64,000 nt of DNA from Theristus sp. LFF4_11 (taxonomy: Eukaryota > Nematoda > Chromadorea > Monhysterida > Xyalidae): NCBI GenBank assembly GCA_030248135.1, contig JASANC010001861.1, forward strand, positions 1 through 64,000, given 5' to 3'. Of this stretch, positions 12,204 to 24,400 are shown in pieces (positions within the stretch are counted from its first letter, which is position 1; every line of letters starts with the position of its first letter). Below the pieces are notes generated by a model, which did no database searches, had not been told where the DNA came from, and saw only the letters and a list, made by a program, of their open reading frames with translations. Made by a program: the position numbers and the translations under genes.

Positions 12204-13619
12204 ATGTTGCGAATTGCATCAACAGTGCTTGTCGCCGTCGTCGTTTTGTCGCCTGGGCGCGTGTTCGCAGCAAAGCAAAACGACAAAATTACGGTCGACC
12301 GAGTCAGAGGCATCCCGTTGAGTAGTGCGTTTCCGTTTCCGTTTTTCTTTTTGGATTTGTTGTGTTTTACGTGGTTTTTGTATTTATCCCCGATTCAGAT
12401 TCTTTATTTCAACGCACAACAAAAGTCATAGCAAACAACTTTCAAAGACGGTCGCACAGCTGTCGCAGGAAATGCTGAACGCAAGCGCAAACAGGCAGAC
12501 TAGGCTACAGTTGATGTTAGTTGAGGTGCTTCGAGTTTTCGTGAATTTGCAATGACACTACGTTACTTCTTGGACAGCCTTGATTGCTGACTAATTAAAT
12601 GGTTTCACGAATGTTTTTCTCGGCGTCCGATCGCTTTTTCTTCTTCAGAAAAGCCGCTCTACGACCCAGCAAAGGACTTTGTTTGTTTGGACGGCTCGAA
12701 AACGATCAAATTCTCATGGGTGAATGACGATTACTGCGACTGCGCGGACGGATCTGACGAGCCAGGGGAGTGGGAATCACAAGATCGGTTGTTGTTGCGG
12801 CCCCATTCATTCACAAGCGTCACGGTAGCACGTGAGGCTGCGATCGTTGTTGCTTCATGAATGCGCAGTGAACGTGACGCCGCCAGCGCATCAACTTCCA
12901 TGAATGGCGCTTTGCTGCGTGTGCGGGTCAATGTAGCACCAAACTGGGTAATGTTGCCCGACGAGGCTTTACGCAACAGTGCGCTGTGCATGCAACGGCA
13001 TGGCCAAACGGATGCCAGCGACACCTGCCGGAATCCCACTCCGCCGTGGGTGAAAGCTGTCCTGTGCTTCTCGATCGAGGCATTAACGGTTTTTTTACCT
13101 GAATTCCCGAATTCCTTGACACACGCTCACGGTGTGTTGGTGCCGTTGCGTCATTGTCCGTGTATTTTAGTAAAGCTTCCAAACCCCGCCCCCCCCCCCA
13201 ATTCCAATCTGACGTACGACTTATGTCGACGTACGTCAGGTATGAATGGTGGTGTGCTAAAACACGACACCTGACGTGATGCCACATTACGTGACGTGAC
13301 GTATGCACATGCGTCAAGTATAAAAGTTGAAAGAGAAACGCGCCTTCTTCTCAAGTCCCTGAATTAAGAAAGTGTTGCGAAATCGACATCATTTTTTGTG
13401 TCGTCCATTTCAGGCACATCCGCTTGCTCGAACGGAGTGTTCTATTGCGTTAATCTTGGTCATCGACCGATGAACATTCCATCGAGCAGAGTGAACGATC
13501 AGATTTGTGGTAGGAGCTCTTTTTATTTGGTCAACTACAGTGTCAATAGGTTTTTTTGCAAATTTTCGAAAAAAAACTGACGGTAGCCTCGTTGCACGGG
13601 TCTGATTCATTCGTATCTG

Positions 13620-13855
13620 CAGTCGTACTCTAAATTATAGGCAATCAGCTGATTTGTTGGTGATCATTTTATGCTTTCTGTGCAAGCGTTGTTGTGGGGG
13701 TGGAGCCTGTGCTGCCCAGAAAGCATGCACCAATTGATCAGTTTGTGCATGCTTTCTGTGCAGGACAGGCTCCGCCCCCGCTACAATGCTTGCACAGAAA
13801 GCATGAAATGATCACCAACCAATCAGCTGATTGCCTATAATTTAGAATTCGACTG
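13620..13855. mobile_element. CAGTCGAAC-family MITE, double fold-back (left arm)
   Basis: Ends are CAGTCGTACTCTAAATTATA and the inverse TAGAATTCGACTG. The interior repeats GCATGCTTTCTGTGCA in both orientations, as if two copies were fused. It occupies the PRKCSH intron between the two halves of the second LDLa module. The mirror is 23629-23864. Confidence 0.75.
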
Positions 13856-14009
13856 TTAAAAATTCATTTTTAGACTGCTGTGACGGCAGCGACGAATGGA
13901 ACGGACTGGTGGCGTGTCCAAATATCTGCGAGTGCGTTGTTTTATTGCAATCTGTTTAGATTGGTTATTTCATTCTGTGGGTACATTTTTGTTCCCCAGT
14001 AATTTTTAC

Positions 14010-14791
14010 TAGGGTTGGCACAGGAAAAAAACCGGTTTCTTTTCCGTTTTAAAACCGGTTTTTTTCCCAGTTTTTTTTCCTGAAAAAATAAAGAACCGGT
14101 TTTTTACCTTAAAAATTTTCAAACTTCGTGGTCAAAAATCACAATTCTTCGTTTGATTGATAAAATGTAAAATTATTTTTTTGAAAATTTTGAAAAAGTG
14201 AACTGTGTTGAAGCATCATTTTGCCGAAGCTTTTGTGGCAAGGGTAAAGTGAAATACGATGAAGACAAGGTGACTGCTAAACTAAGTGCATATGCAGACT
14301 GACTGACGATGTTGTCGATTTGCGAAGGGTAACTGATGAAATGTTATTTTTCGAACGCAATCCGCTACCGGTTTCACTTTGCAGTTCTGCAAATCTCGCC
14401 CCCTAATCGGGGTCAGCTATCCGGTCTCCTTGCAACCGTCCCTCCCCGCTCACCACACCTACACGGTCACTGCCCAGTCTTTGTTTTCAATTTATTGAAC
14501 ATGCTGGAAACCAATAAAAGCGAAATTGAATTGATTTTGAAACAAAAAATTGGGTAGCTTTGGGTGGCAAAAATAGCAAATGGGGTCGGTTGTATGCCCG
14601 AAAAAAGCATTTTACACTGCTCAAAATCGCTAATTTGATGTATTTCCTATTTTGAGTTCAAGATTTCAAGTTTCGGAAAGTTTAGGAGCTGGGAAGCATT
14701 CGGTTTTTTATGGTTTTAAAACGGTTTTAAAACGGAAAAGAAACCGGTTTTTTTCCTGGCAATATAAAAAACCGGTTTTTTACCAACTTTT
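14010..14791. mobile_element. hAT-like element, TAGGGTTGGCA family (left arm)
   Basis: It starts TAGGGTTGGCACAGG and is flanked by perfect 8-bp duplications ATTTTTAC (14002-14009 and 14792-14799). Internal AAAACCGGTTTT-type motifs recur at both ends. No transposase was seen. It sits in a PRKCSH intron. The mirror is at about 22693-23474, and an independent copy with its own duplication is at 53633-54373. Confidence 0.85.
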
Positions 14792-15667
14792 ATTTTTACC
14801 CATACTAGCACCAATAACTGTTTCTACCCCATTTTCTGTGACCCAATGATTTTCTCAGTTCTATGGGATGTTTCACCTATTTATGTAGTTTCAGTGGACC
14901 TTCCAAGCCATTTCTCATGGTCCAGTTACTTAGTTACTCAATTACTTTTACCAATTTTTTCCAGTCGCAATGCCAATGATCACTTCCGCACATTTCTCTT
15001 GTCCCAATTATTGTACCCATGCTTTCACCGTTCACAGTGAGCTGGGCAGAGAAGCGCGCGAGGCAGCCGAACGACAAATGCAGTCGATCCGAGAAGGATT
15101 TGAGAAACGCAAGGAGCTCGTCGAGGAGGGCGCCAAATTGTTCGAAGAGAAAAAGGTGCGTGAACGGTCTGGTATGCAGACCGGGTAGTTTTCTTTCAGG
15201 CAAGGAAGAAAGAGTCAATAATCATCCGATACTTTAGGTCTTTTACCTTCAGGAATGGAAGAAAGTCAAAAATCATCCGAGACTGCAAGTCCAGAAGCTT
15301 TATGATAAGGACAACAAAAAAATCCCGTCTTTCAGAAAAGCCTCGAAACGATGATGCACGACAAAGCGGCAATGGAGCCAAAGAGAGACGAACTCGATGG
15401 TGGGTGTCCCGCCGATTTCCTGTCGACATTTTTAGTACTACACTCCTGGCCAATCTGTTGCAAAAAACACAAGCTGAAAGTTTTTTGCTTGTTTTCAGCG
15501 AAACTGAAAACGCCGAGCAGCTGGAGCGTGAAGCGCGTGACGAGCATAATAAACGCTGGAAAGGTTATCCTATTTTTGGTGTTTTGTTTTGTTGTTCGTT
15601 GATCTGTTTCAGTTGACTGTGAAAAAAAGATCGCCGTTACAAGTTGCCGTTGAATTGCTGTGTATTT

Positions 15668-15832
15668 CTATGATCTTTAATTTTGGTCCCGCAACTCAAT
15701 GCGTCCATAGATAGGTAAACAGTTGCATGCGTGACGCAGGAATTCAAATGGTAAAGTGATCCGAGTCCCCTGAATAGGGCCGAGTCATTAGGCGACTTTG
15801 AATGCCACATAAACATTGAAACTAGTTTTCTT
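15668..15832. repeat. ~165-bp interspersed repeat, unclassified (left arm)
   Basis: Contains TTTTGGTCCCGCAA, CTATCTATGG-type and GGACTCGGATCAC-type motifs that recur at 21644-21808 (mirror), 48796-48968 and 52266-52419. No clear TIRs or target duplication were seen, so its class is unknown. Confidence 0.65.
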
Positions 15833-15979
15833 TTCACATTGCACACGATTCAGTCGCAAAACTTAAAAAAATTGATATTAGTGAAAAAATGAAAAGAAAA
15901 CTCCAGAATGAAGGACGCGAAACGGTACATGCAGGCGGCAGGCGTTTGCGGAGTGGATGTCGACAAAGATGAAAAGTGA

Positions 15980-17455
15980 GCGACAGTTTCACATACTTTC
16001 TCGTGCGGTAGTTCTTAAAACAAGAAATGGTGAGTGTAGAACACTGGGTTTCAGCGTTGTTTTCCTCCAAGTTTGAAACAAACCTTCAATTCAAACGTCT
16101 GCAATAAGAGCGGTATGAAATGCCATATGGCCTATGAAATGCCTATGCTCGATGGCCAAAAAATGGAATTTTGTATTTTGGGCTAAAAGTGTAAGTGACC
16201 TGAGTAAGCGCACAAAATTTTTCGGCCAAACACCTCCGTAACCCGAGTATGGGCCATTTTATGTGCTGGCCGACGGGCGCCGGTGACTCCGGCGACCGAT
16301 CGCCGATTGCATTTTTTTAGCTTTTAAAACAATTTTACGCAAATCCGAGGTGATCACGTGAAAGAGGAGAAAATTCTGAATCAATCCATTACTTTTGATA
16401 CATTTATGAATTTTCAGTTTTGGCCTAAAATTCTGGCTTTTGCGGCAAAGATTTTCTAAAACGCTCTGTTCAGAAACGCCGAAAATTTCACAATAATAGA
16501 AAGTTAGCCAAATTTTGGGCTTCATGGTGATGTAAGTGGGTTCGGACCATTTTTGCTATATTAAAAAAAGTTTTCCGCGGCCGTCAGCCCAAAATGGAAA
16601 AAATGCCTTTTTTGCCAATTTTCCTAATTCTGTCTACCAGGGTCAACGCATTGCTCGAAATTGTGCGATCTTGCGTATTGAGAAAGTTTGTTCGATCAAC
16701 AGGAACCGTTCTTGAAAAAAGCGGTTTTTCGGAAGATTTCGGTCGAAAATCACTTGGTTACCGGTGTGTTACCGTTGATATGAGAATATGGAGATGTTAT
16801 GGTGGTAGACAGTTGGTTTAGTTAAAATTTGGCTGAAAACGGTACTCACGTTGTGACCTGTCATTGCTTATCGACTTTGTAAAAGCTTTTTTCTTACCAA
16901 ATGTGGCCAAAATAGCCAAAAATCGCGTTTTTTCGCATATTCTGTGTTCTGTGTGCACATGTAAGCTCTACCTGCGTTTCAAGTATTTAGTGATTGTGAT
17001 TTAAGTGCCTTCCAAGCATCTAAACTAAACGGTGTTGCTGGTTGTGTGCTGGAAAATGCACGTTTACTATAACAGTTGTGGTAAAAAAACATCCAATATC
17101 AAATGCATTTATTTTCGTGATGGAAGTATATGTTTATCCGCACAGGGCTTCTGCAAAATGTCGTTCATGCGTATAAAACTTATGTTCGAAAAGAACATCA
17201 ACAAGCTGCAATTAAAAAGTGTCGATTATGTTTCAAAAATTTTTACGTCGTTGCTTGTAGCAAGTACACATTCGAGCTGTTTAAATCTCACTAAATAGGC
17301 CATGTGTGTGCGTATGCAACTGTTCGTCATTTCGTTTTGTGCTTGACCGGCACCTTTGATAGTAATGTCTCTCTCGGCTTTTGAATCAAAATAACAGTCT
17401 CCACAGCAGCACTGTAGCGCTCGCTTCAAGATGCTTCGATTAACACCGTTTGCAA
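15980..17455. other. Inner left arm, no recognised gene
   Basis: This non-coding inner stretch matches 20180-21480 only after many small gaps, most of them missing bases on this side. About 17055-17425 has no counterpart in the right arm at all. I see no credible gene here; the ORF at 17032-17298 lies inside the unmatched segment and has no recognisable domain. Confidence 0.6.
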
Positions 17456-17460
17456 ATAAG

Positions 17461-20180
17461 AGTGGGGGGGGGGGGGTCTGCGCTACATGGGAAAGTTTTC
17501 AAACCAAGGGTGCAGGGACATTCTACTAATCAAGGCGCTTCAGGTTTACCCCCTGAGTACCCCCTGATTATGCCTATAAAGGTCGTTTTTAGGGCGCGGA
17601 AGTTAAAAAACCCTCGATTTTTTGCGATTTTTCGCAAAGTGTACCTTTTTAGCCCTACCGTATCTCGTAGTTGCACAGTTTCTGGAACCTCACACAGTAT
17701 TCACGTGAAAGATCTTGCGGAGTTCTTTAAGGCCCTGTATCAATGAGCCCTTGCAAGGGGGGTCCCTGAGGCGCTACGACGCTAGTTAAAATTACTTTTT
17801 TTTTAAAAATTACGCTATTTTTTTAAAACATTTTTTTGAGCTCATAAACACAATTTTTCGATTTTCATTTTTGGTTCTACAGGGGGGTTTTCGGGGTCGC
17901 TGAATTCGAATCTGATCTTAGATTTTTGCCCCGGGCATTTTTTTGCCCTAAAATTGGGCAAAAACACATTTTTTTGCGTTTTCCAGTGTTTTTTGGTTTT
18001 AATTTTTAATTTTAAGTGCGGATTTTTTTTAACAAAGCTGTTTTACAACAGCCTTACAACCGCTGTATCGGAATCAGTTTTGATATTTTGCAACTGACCA
18101 CTTGCCCACCCAAAAAATGGGTAAAAAGTTGATTTTTTTTGCTTTTTGCACACGTTTTCGTTTCACAGTGAAAAAATCAAGTTAGAAACAACTTGTAATT
18201 TAAATTTTTAGTTCTACATAGAGGGTTTCGGGGTCGCTGAATTCGAATCTGCCCTTAGATTTTTGTCCAGGGACTTTTTTTGCTCTAAAAGTTGGGCAAA
18301 AACACATTTTTATGCGTTTTCATGTGGTTTTTTGTTTTAATTTTTAATTTTAAGTGCGGATTTTTTTTAACAAAACTGTTTTATAACAGCCATACAACCG
18401 CTGTATCTGAATCTGTTTTGATATTTTGCAACTGACCACTTGTCCACTTAAAAAATGGGTAAAAAGTTGATTTTTTTGCTTTTTGCACACGTTTTCGTTT
18501 CACAGTGAAAAAATCAAGTTAGAAACAACTTGTACTTTTAATTTTTAGTTCTCCAGGGGGTTTTCAAGATTGCTGAATTCGAATCTGACCTTAGATTTTT
18601 GCCCCGGGCATTTTTATTGCTCTAAAAATAGGGCAAAAACACATTTTTTTGCGTTTTCCAGTGGTTTTTTGTTTTAATTTTTAGTTTTAAATGTAGAGTT
18701 GATTAAAAAACAGTTTCATAACAGCCTTACAACCGCTGTATCTGAATCAGTTTTGATATTTTGCAACTGACCACTTGCCCACCCAAAAAATGGGTAAAAA
18801 GTTGATTTTTTTTGCTTTTTGCACACTATTTCGTTTCACAGTAAAAGAATCAGTTTAGAAACAATTTGTAATTTTAATTTTTAATTCTACAGAGAGGTTT
18901 TCGGAGTCGCTGAATTCGAATCTGACCTTAGATTTTTGCCCCGGGCATTTTTTTACTCTAAAAATTGGGCAAAACCACTGAAAAACGCATAAAAATGTGT
19001 TTTGCCCCATTTTTAGAGCAATAAAAATGCCCGGGGCAAAAATCTAAGGTCAGATTCGAATTCAGCGATTTTGAAAACCTCCCTGGAAAACTAAAAATTA
19101 AAATTACAAGTTGTTTCTAACTTGATTTTTTCATTGTGAAACGAAAACGTGTGCAAAAAGCAAAAAATCAACTTTTTACCCATTTTTTAAGTGGACAAGT
19201 GGTCAGTTGCAAAATATCAAAACAGATTCAGATACAGCGGTTGTATGCCTGTTATAAAACAGCTTTGTTAAAAAAAATCCGCATTTAAAATTAAAAATTA
19301 AAACAAAAAACCACTGGAAAACGCATAAAAATGTGTTTTTGCCCAACTTTTAAAGCAAAAAAAGGCCCGGGACAAAAATCTAAGGTCAGATTCGAATTCA
19401 GCGACCCCGAAACCTTCCATGTAGAACTAAAAATTAAAATTACAAGTTGTTTCTAACTTGATTTTTTCACTGTGAAACGAAAACGTGTGCAAAAAGCAAA
19501 AAAATCAACTTTTTACCCATTTTTTGGGTGGGCAAGTGGTCAGTTGCAAAATATTAAAACTGATTCCGATACAGCGGTTGTAAGGCTGTTGTAAAACAGC
19601 TTTGTTAAAAAAATCCGCACTTAAAATTAAAAATTAAAACCAAAAAACACTGGAAAACGCAAAAAAATGTGTTTTTGCCCAATTTTAGGGCAAAAAAATG
19701 CCCGGGGCAAAAATCTAAGATCAGATTCGAATTCAGCGACCCCGAAAACCCCCCTGTAGAACCAAAAATGAAAATCGAAAAATTGTGTTTATGAGCTCAA
19801 AAAAATGTTTTAAAAAAATAGCGTAATTTTTAAAAAAAAAGTAATTTTAACTAGCGTCGTAGCGCCTCAGGGACCCCCCTTGCAAGGGCTCATTGATACA
19901 GGGCCTTAAAGAACTCCGCAAGATCTTTCACGTGAATACTGTGTGAGGTTCCAGAAACTGTGCAACTACGAGATACGGTAGGGCTAAAAAGGTACACTTT
20001 GCGAAAAATCGCAAAAAATCGAGGGTTTTTCAACTTCCGCACCCTAAAAACGACCTTTATAGGCATAATCAGGGGGTACTCAGGGGGTAAACCTGAAGCG
20101 CCTTGATTAGTAGAATGTCCCTGCACCCTTGGTTTAAAAACTTTTCCATGTATCACGGAATGTTCCTAGGCCCCCCCCCC
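17461..20180. repeat. Palindrome core with inverted ~336-bp satellite-like array
   Basis: A unit of about 335-338 bp, recognisable by GCTGAATTCGAATCTG, recurs at about 17899, 18236, 18571 and 18909. In inverse orientation it recurs at about 19051, 19391 and 19724. The arrays meet at a 23-bp spacer, 18976-18998. Homopolymer G/C runs (17463-17476 and about 20170-20179) bound the core on both sides. The left array has one more unit than the right. Confidence 0.85.
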
Positions 20181-21486
20181 ACTCTTATTTGCAAACGGTG
20201 TTAATCAAATCCGGTCGTGAGTTTGTCGATGTGTCTTGCCGCCGACGTGATTCGCTTTTTGGTGTGTGTTTTTCGATGTCGCTGACGACTGCGACCGTGC
20301 GGTTTCTCTCCGATTGTTGTTGGTGTTTTCCCTGTTGTCGCTTTTCCAGCCACACCAGCACTACCGTTTAGTTTAGATGCTTGGAAGGCACTTAAATCAC
20401 AATCACTAAATTACTTGAAACGCAGGTAGAGCTTACATGTGCACACAGATACACTAGAATATGCGAAAAAACGCGATTTTTGGCTATTTTGGCCACATTT
20501 GGTAAGAAAAAAGCTTTTACAAAGTCGATAAGCAATGACAGGTCACAACGTGAGTACCGTTTTCAGCCAGAATTTTAACTAAACCAACTGTCTACCACCA
20601 TAACATCTCCATAGTTCTCAGTATCAACGGTAACACACCGGTAACCAAGTGATTTTCGACCGAAATCTTCCGAAAAACCGCTTTTTTCAAAAGAACGGGG
20701 TTCCTGTTGAGTCGTTTAAAATTTCAAACTTTCTCAAAGTACAGCAGAGAGTGACGTCAGCAAGTTTCGAGCAGAATGCGTTGACCCTGGTAGACAAGAA
20801 TTAGGAAAATTGGCAAAAAAGGCATTTTTTGCCATTTTGGGCTGACAGGCCGGCGGAAAACTTTTTTAATATAGCAAAAATGGTCCGAACCAGGCACAAT
20901 TTTAGCATCACCATGAAGCCCAAAATTTGGGCTAACTTTCTATTATTGTGAAATTTTCGGCGAATTTCTGAACAGAGCGTTTTAAGAAAATCTTTGCCGC
21001 AAAAGCCAGAATTTTAGGCCAAAACTGAAAATTCAGTAAATGTACTCAAAAAGTAATGGATCTGATTCAGAATTTTCTCCTCTTTCACGTGATCACCTCG
21101 GATTTGCGTAAAATTGTTTTAAAAGCTAAAAAAATGCAATTCGGCGATCGGTCGCCGGAGTCACCGGCGCCCGTCGGCCAGCACATAAAATGGCCCATAA
21201 CTCGGGTTACGGTAGGTGTTTGGCCGAAAAATTTTGTGCGCTTACTCAGGACACTTAGTAGCATCGTTTTAGCCCAAAATATCAAAATTCCATTTTTTGG
21301 CCATCGAGCATATGGCATTTCATAGGCCATATGGCATTTCATACCGCTCTTATGTGCAAGACGTTTTAATTGAAGGTTTGTTTCAAACTTGGAGGAAAAC
21401 ATACGCAGAAACCCAGTGTTCTACACTCACCATTTCTTGTTTTAAGAACTACCGCACAGAAGAAAGTATGTGAAACTGTCGCTCAC

Positions 21487-24400
21487 TTTTCATCTTTGTC
21501 GACATCCAACTCCGCAAATACGCCTGCCGCCTGCATGTACCGTTTCGCGTCCTTCAGTTCTGGAAGTTTTCTTTTCATTTTTTCAGCTAATATCAATTTT
21601 TTTTAAGTTTTGCGACTGAATGCGTGTGCAGATGTGAAAAGAAAACTAGTTTCAATGTTTATGTGGCAATTCAAAGTCGCCTAAGTGACTCGGCCCTATT
21701 CAGGGGACTCGGATCACTTTACCAATTTTGAATTCCTGCGTCACGCATGCAACTGTTTACCTATCTATGGACGCATTGAGTTGCGGGACCAAAATTAAAG
21801 ATCATAGACATACACAGCAATTCAACGGCAACTTGTAACGGCGATCTTTTTTTCACAGTCAACTGAAACATTTCAACGAAAAACAAAACAAAACACCAAA
21901 AATAGGAGAACCTTTCCAGCGTTTATTATGCTCGTCACGCGCTTCACGCTCCAGCTGCTCGGCGTATTTCAGTTTCGCTGAAAACAAGCAAAAAAAAAAA
22001 CTTTCAGCTTGTGTTTTTTGCAACAAGATTTGGCCAGGAGTGTATGTACTAAAAATGTCGACAGGAAATCGGCGGGACACCCACCATCGAGTTCGTCTCT
22101 CTTTGGCTCCATTGCCGCTTTGTCGTGCATCATCGTTTCGAGGCTTTTCTGAAAGACGGGATTTTTTTGTTGTCATTATCATAAAGCTTCTGGACTTGCA
22201 GTCTCGGATGATTTTTGACTTTCTTCCATTCCTGAAGGTAAAAGACCTAAAGTATCGGATGATTATTGACTCTTTCTTCCTTGCCTGAAAGAAAACTACC
22301 CGGTCTGCATACCAGACCGTTCACGCACCTTTTTCTCTTCGAACAATTTGGCGCCCTCCTCGACGAGCTCCTTGCGTTTCTCAAATCCTTCTCGGATCGA
22401 CTGCATTTGTCGTTCGGCTGCCTCGCGCGCTTCTCTGCCCAGCTCACTGTGAACGGTGAAAGCATGGGTAGAATAATTGGGACAAGAGAAATGTGCGGAA
22501 GTGATCATTGGCATTGCGACTGGAAAAAATTGGTAAAAGTAATTGAGTAACTAAGTAACTGGACCATGAGAAATGGCTTGGAAGGTCCACTGAAACTACA
22601 TAAATAGGTGAAACATCCCATAGAACTGAGAAAATCATTGGGTCACAGAAAATGGGGTAGAAACAGTTATTGGTGCTAGTATGGGTAAAAATAAAAGTTG
22701 GTAAAAAACCGGTTTTTTATATTGCAAGGAAAAAAAACCGGTTTCTTTTCCGTTTTAAAACCGTTTTAAAACCATAAAAAACCGAATGCTTCCCAGCTCC
22801 TAAACTTTCCGAAACTTGAAATCTTGAACTCAAAATAGGAAATACATCAAATTAGCGATTTTGAGCAGTGTAAAATGCTTTTTTCGGGCATACAACCGAC
22901 CCCATTTGCTATTTTTGCCACCCAAAGCTACCCAATTTTTTGTTTCAAAATCAATTCAATTTCGCTTTTATTGGTTTCCAGCATGTTCAATAAATTGAAA
23001 ACAAAGACTGGGCAGTGACCGTGTAGGTGTGGTGAGCGGGGAGGGACGGTTGCAAGGAGACCGGATAGCTGACCCCGATTAGGGGGCGAGATTTGCAGAA
23101 CTGCAAAGTGAAACCGGTAGCGGATTGCGTTCGAAAAATAACATTTCATCAGTTACCCTTCGCAAATCGACAACATCGTCAGTCAGTCTGCATGTGCACT
23201 TAGTTTAGCAGTCACCTTGTCTTCATCGTATTTCACTTTACCCTTGCCACAAAAGCTTCGGCAAAATGATGCTTCAACACAGTTCACTTTTTCAAAATTT
23301 TCAAAAAAATAATTTTACATTTTATCAATCAAACGAAGAATTGTGATTTTTGACCACGAAGTTTGAAAATTTTTAAGGTAAAAAACCGGTTCTTTATTTT
23401 TTCAGGAAAAAAAAACTGGGAAAAAACCGGTTTTAAAACGGAAAAGAAACCGTTTTTTTCCTGTGCCAACCCTAGTAAAAATTACTGGGGAACAAAAATG
23501 TACCCACAGAATTAAATAACCAATCTAAACAGATTGCAATAAAACAACGCACTCGCAGATATTTGGACACGCCACCAGTCCGTTCCATTCGTCGCTGCCG
23601 TCACAGCAGTCTAAAAATGAATTTTTAACAGTCGAATTCTAAATTATAGGCAATCAGCTGATTGGTTGGTGATCATTTCATGCTTTCTGTGCAAGCATTG
23701 TAGCGGGGGCGGAGCCTGTCCTGCACAGAAAGCATGCACAAACTGATCAATTGGTGCATGCTTTCTGGGCAGCACAGGCTCCACCCCCACAACAACGCTT
23801 GCACAGAAAGCATAAAATGATCACCAACAAATCAGCTGATTGCCTATAATTTAGAGTACGACTGCAGATACGAATGAATCAGACCCGTGCAACGAGGCTA
23901 CCGTCAGTTTTTTTCGAAAATTTGGCAAAAAAACATATTGACACTGTAGTTGACCAAATAAAAAGAGCTCCTACCACAAATCTGATCGTTCACTCTGCTC
24001 GATGGAATGTTCATCGGTCGATGACCAAGATTAACGCAATAGAACACTCCGTTCGAGCAAGCGGATGTGCCTGAAATGGACGACACAAAAAATGATGTCG
24101 ATTTCGCAACACTTTCTTAATTCAGGGACTTGAGAAGAAGGCGCGTTTCTCTTTCAACTTTTATACTTGACGTATGTGCATACGTCACGTCACGTAATGT
24201 GGCATCACGTCAGGTGTCGTGTTTTAGCACACCACCATTCATACCTGATGTACGTCGACATAAGTCGTACGTCAGATTGGAATTGGGGGGGGGCGGGGTT
24301 TGGAAGCTTTACTAAAATACACGGACAATGACGCAACGGCACCAACACACCGTGAGCGTGTGTCAAGGAATTCGGGAATTCAGGTAAAAAAACCGTTAAT

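Larger units (their letters stand above)
12204..15975 (+). pseudogene. PRKCSH: Glucosidase II beta subunit, N-terminal half, damaged left-arm copy
   Basis: Exon 1 starts at ATG 12204 with a hydrophobic signal peptide ([15 protein letters not shown]). Later exons are ~12649-12776 (first LDL-receptor-A-like module, [15 protein letters not shown]), 13414-13509 plus 13874-13931 (second module, [12 protein letters not shown]), 15038-15155 (charged helix [14 protein letters not shown]), 15336-15399, 15499-15563 and ~15906-15975. This is the PRKCSH domain order, and that protein retains glucosidase II in the ER for N-glycan trimming. Compared with the right-arm copy, the last two exons have small deletions that break the frame (after KLK in 15499-15563; near 15906 and 15944). 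The C-terminal MRH domain is missing. The damage may be real or may be unpolished sequence. Confidence 0.8.
1553..18975 (+). repeat. Left arm of giant inverted repeat (palindrome)
   Basis: Reading this arm backward on the minus strand reproduces 18999-35417 in order. Mirror pairs keep constant coordinate sums within blocks: about 36970 for the outer receptor block, 38704 for the RdRP block and 37484 for the PRKCSH block. The sum changes only where one arm has an insertion. Identity is very high out to ~15430 and visibly lower inward of that. The arm contains a truncated receptor, the RdRP 3' half and a truncated PRKCSH. Its outer end abuts a transposon, so homology could resume beyond the window's left edge. 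Confidence 0.95.

Noticed and set aside
13200..13325. Cluster of TGACGT/ACGTCA motifs as a CRE-type regulatory region
   Set aside because: It lies in a PRKCSH intron within what looks like a short inverted repeat; the motif alone is too weak to call a regulatory site.
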